64,000 bases of DNA, from contig NZ_AHCA01000006.1 of the NCBI RefSeq assembly GCF_000238355.1, positions 1 to 64,000 on the forward strand. The letters are read 5' to 3'. Position numbers and translations under genes: made by a program. Below the pieces are notes generated by a model. It did no database searches, was not told the origin of the DNA, and saw only the letters and a program-made list of their open reading frames with translations. The stretch comes from Pseudoalteromonas haloplanktis ATCC 14393. Lineage in GTDB: Bacteria; Pseudomonadota; Gammaproteobacteria; Enterobacterales; Alteromonadaceae. Shown here one piece after another: positions 27,077 to 34,866 of this stretch (position 1 is its first letter; each line of letters begins with the position of its first letter).

Positions 27077-27271
27077 ACTTCAGTATATAAGACATAATCC
27101 ATTCCTTACACCCCAAATTGAAAAAACTTATACTGTTTGCGTAGTTTTTCGACGCTGGTAACGGCGCATTTACTTTTTGGATTGCTTTTTGACCTCAATC
27201 ATACTTTTCATTGGAGTTGCTATTTATCGAGTGGTAGCATTAACTTAATTAGCCAAGCGAAAGATGCCAGC

Positions 27272-27835
27272 ATGAACGAATTACCAGATTACCAACAAGC
27301 TCAATTATTACTTGAGAAAAACGAAATTTTTGTCACTCCTGCAGAAGCCCATGGTGTGATCAGTGGCTTACTCGCCTGTGGTTTGAATATTGAAGCCAAA
27401 GAGTACCTCGGACTATTAAGCGATGTATTTAATGATGGCCAATCATTTAGCCACGACCTAAAAGAATTTTTTGCAGTGATTTATAAGCAGGTAGTGGCCA
27501 GTTTTAACGACGAAGAATTTCAATTTGATTTATTTTTACCAAGCGATGATGAAACCTTAATTGATCAAGCCAATGGCTTAGTTTCGTGGGTGGCTGGATT
27601 TATGCTTGGTTTTGGTTTAAAACAAAAAGATTACGGCACACTGTCGGCTGATGTCAAAGAAGTGATCAGCGACTTTAGCGAAATTACCCGCTTAGACACT
27701 ATGTTTGATGAAACTGAAGAAGACAGCCAAGCTCTGCATGAAGTGGTTGAATATGTGCGTGTTTCGGCGTTGTTATGTTTTGCAGAGTTAGGTCAAGAGC
27801 AAGCAGCAAAAAGCACTAAAAAAACACTCCATTAA
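27272..27835 (+). CDS. ygfB: YgfB / UPF0149-family protein
   Basis: This 187-aa acidic protein of the YecA/YgfB (UPF0149) family is recognised by the VTPAEAHGVISGLLACG start and the VSWVAGFMLGFGL core. In Pseudomonas aeruginosa YgfB affects antibiotic-resistance gene expression; its general role is unclear. The start at MNELPDYQ is chosen because the in-frame upstream extension is not homologous-looking and enters the promoter region opposite 6S RNA. It is first in the conserved ygfB-pepP-ubiH-ubiI operon. Confidence 0.88.
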   Translation: MNELPDYQQAQLLLEKNEIFVTPAEAHGVISGLLACGLNIEAKEYLGLLSDVFNDGQSFSHDLKEFFAVIYKQVVASFNDEEFQFDLFLPSDDETLIDQANGLVSWVAGFMLGFGLKQKDYGTLSADVKEVISDFSEITRLDTMFDETEEDSQALHEVVEYVRVSALLCFAELGQEQAAKSTKKTLH

Positions 27836-27856
27836 ATTGCTAAAACAGAGTTGAGT

Positions 27857-29182
27857 ATGCCGACAGTGAGTATTGATAAAGCAGAGTTTAAAGCACGCCG
27901 CGAACGTTTATTAGCGATGATGGATCCAAATAGCGTGGCTATCATTGCTGGTGCGAGTGAAGTGACTCGTAGCCGTGATACCGAGTATGCATTTCGCCAA
28001 GACAGTGATTTTTATTATCTAACGGGTTTTAATGAACCTGATGCTGTATTGGTTCTTTGTCCAAGCAGTGAAACACCCAGTACACTGTTTTGTTTGAATA
28101 AAGATAAATTGGCTGAAATTTGGCATGGTCGCCGTATTGGCTTTGAAAAAGCAAAAACAGAGTATTTATTCGACCAAACCTGTGCACTGAGTGAGCTAGA
28201 TGAACAATTATTGAATTTGGTGAACGGCCAGCAGATTTTATTTTATGCACAAGGCACTTATCCGCAGTTTGATGACAAAGTGTGGGGGTTATTAAATACC
28301 CTGCGTGGCGCGCCTAAAAAAGGCTACAAAGCACCGCACACCATTAAAGATATTCGTGGCTTAGTGCATGAAATGCGCTTGTTTAAATCAGCAGCTGAAG
28401 TAGCAATTATGCGCAAAGCATGCGAGATCAGTGCGCAAGGCCATATTCGCGCGATGCAATTTGCTCAAGCTGGCGCTACTGAATATCAATTAGAAGCAGA
28501 GCTTCATCACCATTATGCAATGCACGGTGCTCGTCATCCAGCTTACGGTACTATTGTTGGTAGCGGCGATAACGCCAATATATTGCATTACACCGCTAAC
28601 AGCGATGTGCTCACTGAGGGTGACTTAGTATTGATTGACTCAGGGGCTGAACTACAAGGTTACGCGGCTGATATTACCCGTACCTTCCCAGTTAATGGCA
28701 AGTTTAGTGAACCTCAAGCGCAGCTTTATAACATTGTTTTAGCGGCGCAAGAAGCGGCATTTACTGAAGTTAAACCCGGTGGCAGCTTATCTAAGGCGAA
28801 CCAATTAGCGATGACGGTATTAACTCAAGGCTTACTGGACTTAGGGATTTTACAAGGTGAATTACAAGAGCTACTTGATAACCAAGCCTGTAAAGCATTT
28901 TATATGCATGGCTTGGGTCATTGGCTTGGCCTTGATGTGCATGATGTTGGTGACTACAAACAAGATGAAAAAGAGCGCCCATTTGCACCTGGCATGGTGC
29001 TGACAATTGAGCCTGGGCTGTACATTAGCCTTGATGCCAAAGCGCCAGAGCAATATAAAGGTATTGGTATTCGTATTGAGGATAACCTATTAGTGACTGA
29101 GCAAGGCCACGAGAATTTAACTGTTAGTGTGCCAAAAAGCATTAGTGAGATAGAGGCCGTTATGAACATGGCCAAGGGCTAG
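27857..29182 (+). CDS. pepP: Xaa-Pro aminopeptidase (PepP)
   Basis: This 441-aa cytosolic M24B metallopeptidase removes N-terminal residues that precede proline. An N-terminal creatinase-like domain (to about 175) is followed by the pita-bread catalytic domain. Metal-binding motifs include LIDSGAELQGYAADITRTF (two Asp), HGLGHWLGLDVHD (His) and LTIEPGLY plus GIRIEDN (two Glu). It lies 21 bp after ygfB and 8 bp before ubiH in a tight operon. ATG 27857 is used rather than an in-frame TTG two codons earlier. Confidence 0.94.
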   Translation: MPTVSIDKAEFKARRERLLAMMDPNSVAIIAGASEVTRSRDTEYAFRQDSDFYYLTGFNEPDAVLVLCPSSETPSTLFCLNKDKLAEIWHGRRIGFEKAKTEYLFDQTCALSELDEQLLNLVNGQQILFYAQGTYPQFDDKVWGLLNTLRGAPKKGYKAPHTIKDIRGLVHEMRLFKSAAEVAIMRKACEISAQGHIRAMQFAQAGATEYQLEAELHHHYAMHGARHPAYGTIVGSGDNANILHYTANSDVLTEGDLVLIDSGAELQGYAADITRTFPVNGKFSEPQAQLYNIVLAAQEAAFTEVKPGGSLSKANQLAMTVLTQGLLDLGILQGELQELLDNQACKAFYMHGLGHWLGLDVHDVGDYKQDEKERPFAPGMVLTIEPGLYISLDAKAPEQYKGIGIRIEDNLLVTEQGHENLTVSVPKSISEIEAVMNMAKG

Positions 29183-29190
29183 GAGCAAAC

Positions 29191-30375
29191 GTGGCAAAGC
29201 AGTTTGATGTAGTCATTATTGGTGGTGGTCTAGCTGGCGCGAGCTGTGCCTTGAGTTTAGCGAAATTAGCACCAGCGCTGAGCATTGCGGTTATTGAAGC
29301 GAATAACCCTGCTGCTGAGCACCACCCCAGTTTTGATGATCGCAGTATTGCACTTGCTCAGCAGTCAGTGCAATTTTTACGACAGCTTAATCTATTCAAC
29401 CCAACAGCGAGTTTCTCGACTGCGATAAAGAACGTGACGGTTTCAGATCGTGGCCATTTTGGTAAAACCCATATTGATTGCCAAGAATTTAACCAATCGG
29501 CATTAGGTTATGTGGTTGAGGTTAATCCATTTGGCCGCTCTTTACACCAGTTACTAACGCACTCCAAGGCGGAGCTTTTTTGCCCCGACAGTGTGGCAAG
29601 TTTAAGTTACCAGCAAGACTATGCCGCTATAACTCTAAACTCTGGGCAGCAAATTCAAGCCGCGTTGGTGGTAATTGCCGATGGTGCACAATCGTCAACA
29701 CGGCAATTAGCCAACCTTAATTTTACGACCGAAGCTTATTCACAAGGGGCAGTCATTGCCAATATTGAAGTTGCAGATGGTCATCACCACCATGCTTTTG
29801 AGCGATTTACGGAGCAGGGGCCAATGGCACTGTTGCCAATGAGCAAGAATCGTTACTCATTGGTGTGGTGTATGCAGCCGCAGCAAGTGAGTATGCATAT
29901 GTCACTCGATGACGACGCGTTTTTAACAGCACTACACACGGCATTTGGTTATCGAGCTGGGCAATTCACTAAAGTCGGTATGCGAGCAAGCTACCCGTTA
30001 GTATATGGTCGCGCCGAGTCGTTAACCGCGCATCGCACTGTGTTGATCGGTAATGCCGGGCATGCAATTCACCCTATTGCAGGGCAAGGGTTTAACTTAG
30101 GCCTGCGCGATGTACAAGCATTGTGTGAACTTGTTAAAAGCAAACAGCCATTGGGTAGTTATGCGTTTACCCGCGAATACGCCAAACAACGCAGTCAAGA
30201 TATAAGTACAGTTATGACCTTGACCGATGGGCTAGTTCGATTATTTTCAAATAGCTCGCGATTACTCGCTTTAGGGCGTAGTTGCGGTTTATTCTCAATG
30301 GATTTATGTTCTTCATTAAAAACCCCACTGGCCAAGCAATTAATGGGGCAAGTTAAACAAGGTAAACGACTATGA
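29191..30375 (+). CDS. ubiH: 2-octaprenyl-6-methoxyphenol hydroxylase (UbiH)
   Basis: This FAD-dependent monooxygenase adds a ring hydroxyl in ubiquinone synthesis. At 394 aa it shows the dinucleotide motif IIGGGLAGAS at the N-terminus, the DG motif VVIADGAQSSTR, and the second FAD motif GNAGHAIHPIAGQGFNLGLRD. The start codon is GTG with GGAG just upstream. Its end overlaps ubiI as ATGA, so the two hydroxylases are translationally coupled and probably work in the same Ubi complex. Confidence 0.92.
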   Translation: MAKQFDVVIIGGGLAGASCALSLAKLAPALSIAVIEANNPAAEHHPSFDDRSIALAQQSVQFLRQLNLFNPTASFSTAIKNVTVSDRGHFGKTHIDCQEFNQSALGYVVEVNPFGRSLHQLLTHSKAELFCPDSVASLSYQQDYAAITLNSGQQIQAALVVIADGAQSSTRQLANLNFTTEAYSQGAVIANIEVADGHHHHAFERFTEQGPMALLPMSKNRYSLVWCMQPQQVSMHMSLDDDAFLTALHTAFGYRAGQFTKVGMRASYPLVYGRAESLTAHRTVLIGNAGHAIHPIAGQGFNLGLRDVQALCELVKSKQPLGSYAFTREYAKQRSQDISTVMTLTDGLVRLFSNSSRLLALGRSCGLFSMDLCSSLKTPLAKQLMGQVKQGKRL

Positions 30376-31538
30376 AACAAGCGCAAGTATGTGTTGTGGG
30401 TGGCGGCTGCGTTGGCTTAACTCTCGCGCTAGGATTGGCTAAAGCAAATATCAGCGTGGTGGTTATTGATGCAGCAGCAAAGCAAATGTTACCTGAGGCT
30501 GATTATGCTCTGCGAGTGAGTGCATTAAGCTTAGCTAGCCAAGCGTTACTTGAATCACTCAATGTGTGGCCTGAAATTATCGCTCAGCGAGCATGTGCGT
30601 ACACGCATATGGATGTACGTGATCAAGACAGTTTTGGAAAAATAGCGTTTAACAGTGCTGAATTAGATTTACCTCAGTTAGGTCATATTGTTGAAAACGA
30701 TATTATTCGTTATGCGTTGATCAAAGAGCTCGAAAACTATAGTCACGCAACACTGATGTTTGCTACACGCTATCAACAAATTCACCAAAGCGATAGTGAC
30801 GTATTTATAACACTTGACTCTGGCGAACCTGTTATTGCCAAATTGCTGGTGGCGGCCGATGGTGCAAATTCAGCAATTCGCAAACAGTTTAACTTGCCAA
30901 TCACTTTTAAAGACTATGATCATAACGCCATTGTCGCAACGGTAAAAACAGCAGAGCCCCATAACTACACCGCTCGCCAAGTGTTTCTACCTAGCGGGCC
31001 ATTAGCATTTTTACCATTGCCTGATAGCAACACTCACTCAATTGTGTGGTCAACGAGTCCTGAGCATTGTCAGCAGTTATTGGCAATGGACAATGCAGAT
31101 TTTAATAAAGCGGTTATGGCGGCCCTTGATGGCCAATGTGGCTTATGCGAAGTACAAAGTGAACGTGCAGCATTCCCGCTTAAAATGCGTTACGCACAAA
31201 AATGGGTAGAGGGCAAAGTGGTGTTAATAGGCGATGCGGCACACACCATTCACCCTTTGGCAGGGTTAGGCATGAACTTAGGCCTTAAAGATGCCGCCTA
31301 TTTAATTGAGTTGTTAAGCTCGCAACAAGGCGAGTTTGCCAATGAGCGGTTATTGCGAGATTACGAACGTACCCGTAAACTAGATGCACAAAAACACATA
31401 GCCATGATGCAAGGCTTAAAAGAGCTGTTTGCAGGTACTAACCCACTTAAAAAATTCGTCCGTGGCGTAGGTTTAACTATGGTTGATAATGTTGCCCCAA
31501 TTAAGCAGCTGTTTGCAAAACAAGCGCTAGGGAAATAG
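30372..31538 (+). CDS. ubiI: 2-polyprenylphenol 6-hydroxylase-type monooxygenase (UbiI/VisC)
   Basis: This is a second FAD monooxygenase of the UbiH/COQ6 family (388 aa), with VVGGGCVGLTLALGLAK, VAADGANSAIRKQF and GDAAHTIHPLAGLGMNLGLKD. Its position after ubiH matches E. coli visC/ubiI, which hydroxylates C5 of the ubiquinone ring. Because UbiH, UbiI and UbiF paralogues share motifs, the assignment rests on synteny as well as sequence. It is the last gene of the operon, 13 bp from the convergent AraC gene. Confidence 0.9.
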   Translation: MKQAQVCVVGGGCVGLTLALGLAKANISVVVIDAAAKQMLPEADYALRVSALSLASQALLESLNVWPEIIAQRACAYTHMDVRDQDSFGKIAFNSAELDLPQLGHIVENDIIRYALIKELENYSHATLMFATRYQQIHQSDSDVFITLDSGEPVIAKLLVAADGANSAIRKQFNLPITFKDYDHNAIVATVKTAEPHNYTARQVFLPSGPLAFLPLPDSNTHSIVWSTSPEHCQQLLAMDNADFNKAVMAALDGQCGLCEVQSERAAFPLKMRYAQKWVEGKVVLIGDAAHTIHPLAGLGMNLGLKDAAYLIELLSSQQGEFANERLLRDYERTRKLDAQKHIAMMQGLKELFAGTNPLKKFVRGVGLTMVDNVAPIKQLFAKQALGK

Positions 31539-31551
31539 TAAAACTAGCTGT

Positions 31552-32421
31552 TTATACAAGAGATTTTTGCCGTAGGCGTTTTCTAAATTGCGAAGGAGTT
31601 GAACCTTTTAGAGCGAGAAAGCGCCGATTAAAGTTAGAAATGTTCTTAAATCCACACTGATCACTAATGGCGGTAATAGCGCGATTAGTGTTGATCAATT
31701 CTTTACAGGCTTTGCCGATCCTCAACTGATTAATAAATTCAGTTAATGTGCGTTCCATGCGCTTTTTAAAAAAGCGATGAAAATGGTTAGTGCTCATATG
31801 TGCCATCGTAGCGAGCTGTTCAGCGCTGAGCGATTCAGTGTAATGCTGGTAAATATATTCAACCACCTTCTCAAATTTATCTCGTGCTGGGTCACTCTTA
31901 TCTAAATAGTTAAATGTTGAGCTCGATAGTGTGCGTGCTTCACTGTCTTTGCTTAATAAGTACAATAGTTTAAACAACCCCAAATACTGTTCAAGCGGCT
32001 CTGCTTGCTCAATCTGCTCAAAAATAGCTTTCGCTTTAACTGCAGTGGATAAGGAAAACTTTAAACCTCTAAATGCGGTAATAAGCATTGGTTCTAAGAC
32101 TGCAAATTCAGGGTGACTTGCTACTTGTTGTTGGAGCCATTTCTTTGGTATTTGCGCTACATGTACAACTTGAGGGCTGTCATCGTGATTAGCGGATGAT
32201 TGCCAAGTATGCGGTAAGTCAGGTCCTAAAATTACTAAATCTAATTCTGCATAAGGTGCTATATAGTCACCAATATGACAAACACCGCGGCTGTTAAGTG
32301 TTAAGCAAATTTCAAACTCAGGATGGTAATGCCAATTAAATGGAATAAAATCAATTGTATACTTACAATACCGCCATGATGAATTGGTATTAGGAATGAC
32401 TTTCTCACACATAGCCCGCAT
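31552..32421 (-). CDS. AraC-family regulator, probably of the adjacent amino-sugar operon
   Basis: This 289-aa protein has an N-terminal cupin-like sensing domain (HYHPEFEICLTLNSRGVCHIGD) and two C-terminal AraC helix-turn-helix motifs (LSAEQLATMAHMSTNHFHRFFK, then AISDQCGFKNISNFNRRFL). The start MRAMCEKV has AAGGAG 7 nt upstream, while the frame stays open for 34 more codons. It is divergent from the MFS-ROK-GH20 operon. The inverted repeat at 32613-32677 by that promoter is a likely binding site, so it probably activates chitobiose/GlcNAc use. Confidence 0.87.
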   Translation of the reverse strand: MRAMCEKVIPNTNSSWRYCKYTIDFIPFNWHYHPEFEICLTLNSRGVCHIGDYIAPYAELDLVILGPDLPHTWQSSANHDDSPQVVHVAQIPKKWLQQQVASHPEFAVLEPMLITAFRGLKFSLSTAVKAKAIFEQIEQAEPLEQYLGLFKLLYLLSKDSEARTLSSSTFNYLDKSDPARDKFEKVVEYIYQHYTESLSAEQLATMAHMSTNHFHRFFKKRMERTLTEFINQLRIGKACKELINTNRAITAISDQCGFKNISNFNRRFLALKGSTPSQFRKRLRQKSLV

Positions 32422-32612
32422 TTTTCTCTCCTTATTATTATTATTTTGAAGATAAAAACAGCTTTTAGCAGAGTGGTCAAGCGTTAGGTATCCGCCTTTA
32501 GTATTAGCTTGATAATTCATCAACTCCCTAACGATAGTTGAAAAGTATCATAACTTCATAGATAAGTGCCGCATAAAAATTATTCAAGGTGCAGACTAAA
32601 TACTCCATTTAG

Positions 32613-32677
32613 AGTGGTGATCACACCCCTTTGAATCATTTTGTTTGTATGCCCACAAACCATTTGAGATCACCACT
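32613..32677. promoter_or_regulatory. Candidate AraC-type operator and promoter
   Basis: AGTGGTGATC (32613-32622) and GATCACCACT (32668-32677) form a perfect 10-bp inverted repeat 55 bp centre to centre. The right arm sits in the -35/-10 spacer of a promoter with TATAAT at 32683-32688 and no good -35 hexamer, as expected for an activated promoter. Confidence 0.55.
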
Positions 32678-32704
32678 GTGCTTATAATTTTAGGTAGAAC
32701 AACA

Positions 32705-33970
32705 ATGAAGCCACATTATTTTATCGTTGCACTGGTACTGTGCACCTTTTTTGTTATTTCGTTTATAACAAACTTATTAGCGCCGATTTTTCCGGCACTT
32801 ATTGATAGCTATAAAATTGGTTTAACTTTAGCAGGATTATTTCCGTTTGCCTTTTTTATAGCTTATGGCGTGATGTCTATTCCTGCGGGATTATTAGTAC
32901 AGCGCATAGGCGAGAGAAAAGTCATGTTAATCGCGTTCACAATCGCCTTTATAGGCTGTGTATTGTTTGTGTGGTTACCGGTATTTTTGGTCGCGATGGC
33001 GGCACTTTTTTTAATTGGCACTGCAATGGCATTTTTGCAGGTCGCGATTAATCCATTATTGAGAGCGGGTGGCGGATCTAAACATTTTGCGGTATTTTCG
33101 GTTGCTGCTCAGTTGATGTTTGGCGCAGCTGCGGCACTTTCACCGTTAGTTTACAGCGCGATAACTCAGTCTAGCTCATCATTTTCCAGCCAATTAATGC
33201 ACTTAGTGCCAACGAATATGAGTTGGTTGAGTATGTATGTGATTTTTGCCGTGATTTGTCTAATCATGTTAATCACAGTGGCCATTGCACCGATAAAGAG
33301 GCTTGAAAATACAGCTATCAACAAGCCGGTCTCTATTAAGCAAAGTATTGCTTTATTAACCGATAGCACAGTACTTAAGTTTTTCTTTGCGATTGTCGCC
33401 TATGTTGCACTAGAGCAAGGGGTTGCAAATTCTATATCGGTATTTTTACAACGTTATCATCAAATTGATCCCTCAGTGCAAGGTGCACAGGTGGTTAGCC
33501 AGTTTTGGTTAGCACTGACTTTAGGCTGCTTATTAGGCATTGTGTTACTTAAGTTATTCGATGCAAAAACGGTATTGCTGGGCTTTAGCATAGGCGCAGG
33601 GTTAAGTTTACTGTGTGGATTATTTGGTAGTACATCAATTGCACTGTTAGCTTTCCCGTGTGTTGGCTTCTTTTTATCAATTATGTGGTCAGTGATTTTT
33701 TCATTGGCATTAAACTCAGTGTCGCAAAATCATGGTGCTGTATCAGGCATTTTATGTACAGGTATCGTTGGTGGCGCATTTGCCTCCCCAATTGTTGGCG
33801 GGCTTAGTGAACTCAGTGGTAGTTTACAGCTCTCATTACTGATTTTGCTGTTACCCCTTGGCTATATCTTTAGTGTTGGTATTTGGGCTGCACCACTTGT
33901 GAAAAATCATACCTTTAAGTTTGCTCGAAAAGTATCAAGCAACAAAAAAATTCAACCACATATACATTAA
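32705..33970 (+). CDS. MFS sugar permease (FucP/FHS-like)
   Basis: This protein of about 421 aa has twelve predicted membrane helices of the major facilitator superfamily; the motif GLLVQRIGERKVML matches the loop 2-3 signature. The start at MKPHYFIV (ATG 32705) is preceded by AGGTAG, and the longer frame would run into the operator. It is first of an operon with a ROK kinase and a GH20 hexosaminidase, so a chitobiose or other N-acetylhexosamine oligomer is a likely substrate. That assignment is inferred from context. Confidence 0.8.
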   Translation: MKPHYFIVALVLCTFFVISFITNLLAPIFPALIDSYKIGLTLAGLFPFAFFIAYGVMSIPAGLLVQRIGERKVMLIAFTIAFIGCVLFVWLPVFLVAMAALFLIGTAMAFLQVAINPLLRAGGGSKHFAVFSVAAQLMFGAAAALSPLVYSAITQSSSSFSSQLMHLVPTNMSWLSMYVIFAVICLIMLITVAIAPIKRLENTAINKPVSIKQSIALLTDSTVLKFFFAIVAYVALEQGVANSISVFLQRYHQIDPSVQGAQVVSQFWLALTLGCLLGIVLLKLFDAKTVLLGFSIGAGLSLLCGLFGSTSIALLAFPCVGFFLSIMWSVIFSLALNSVSQNHGAVSGILCTGIVGGAFASPIVGGLSELSGSLQLSLLILLLPLGYIFSVGIWAAPLVKNHTFKFARKVSSNKKIQPHIH

Positions 33971-33987
33971 AATAGACAGGGGCTGTA

Positions 33988-34866
33988 ATGTCACAAACTT
34001 TACTCTGTGTCGACTTGGGCGGCACAAAAGCATTGGTAGCAAAAGTCACGGCTGTTGGTGTAATTGAAAAACGTTATTTTGATGTTGATAGTAATGCAAG
34101 CAAAGCACAAATGAACGAATTTTTGTGCAAAATTATTGAGCAAGTTATTGATAGTAGTTGTCAGGGCATCGTTATCGGCGTCCCCAGTATGGTATTGATG
34201 GAAACTGGGGAGGTGATCGAAACCGTTAATATTCCAGATTGGAAAAACGTGCAACTCAAGCCACTACTTAGTGAGTATTTTAACTTGCCGGTACTGGTTC
34301 ATAACGACGCCAACTGCTTTGCGATGGGGGAATTCAGCCAAGGGCGCTTTAATGCCGATACAAATTTAATTGGCATTTGTTTGGGCACAGGGTTGGGGGC
34401 AGGGGTGGTACTAAACGGTCAACTTTATACAGGGAAGCACTCTGCAGCGGGTGAATTTGGCAGTTTTGCTTATCGAAACGGGATCATTGAAAACTATACC
34501 TCTGGGCAGTTTTTTATTGAGCAAGGCACAACGGGAAAGCTGCTTTATGAGCGTGCTCTTGCCAATGATGTAGACGCGCAAGCACAGTTTTCAGAGTTTG
34601 GTAAACACTTAGCGCATGCAATAAACCAAGTGATTTTAGCCTTTGATCCAGATGTTATTACCTTAGGGGGCTCTGTTGCAAAAGCGTCAGCTTACTTCTT
34701 ACCGAGTTTGCGAGGCCAGTTAGCTAAGTTAGTTAACCCAATTATTTTTCACGCTTTAGATATTCGCGTCAGCACACTTGGTGATGATGCACCATTACTA
34801 GGCGGTTATGCTTTATTTGTTAATGAAATCAATTATAAACAACAATTAGGAGCTAATTATGCGTAG
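33988..34866 (+). CDS. ROK-family sugar kinase (probable N-acetylglucosamine kinase)
   Basis: This 292-aa ROK kinase has the ATP motif DLGGTKALVAK, the catalytic Asp in HNDANCFAMGE, the phosphate loop GICLGTGLGAGVV and ITLGGSVA near the C-terminus. The zinc-binding CxCGxxGC found in many ROK kinases is absent (the region reads GEFGSFAYRNGI), which puts it in a zinc-free subgroup. It lies between a sugar permease and a chitobiase, so it probably phosphorylates released GlcNAc. Its end overlaps the next gene by 8 bp. Confidence 0.83.
   Translation: MSQTLLCVDLGGTKALVAKVTAVGVIEKRYFDVDSNASKAQMNEFLCKIIEQVIDSSCQGIVIGVPSMVLMETGEVIETVNIPDWKNVQLKPLLSEYFNLPVLVHNDANCFAMGEFSQGRFNADTNLIGICLGTGLGAGVVLNGQLYTGKHSAAGEFGSFAYRNGIIENYTSGQFFIEQGTTGKLLYERALANDVDAQAQFSEFGKHLAHAINQVILAFDPDVITLGGSVAKASAYFLPSLRGQLAKLVNPIIFHALDIRVSTLGDDAPLLGGYALFVNEINYKQQLGANYA

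Noticed and set aside
26881..27136. A missing zapA gene opposite ygfB
   Set aside because: All frames were read; the interval is fully occupied by 6S RNA and its promoter.
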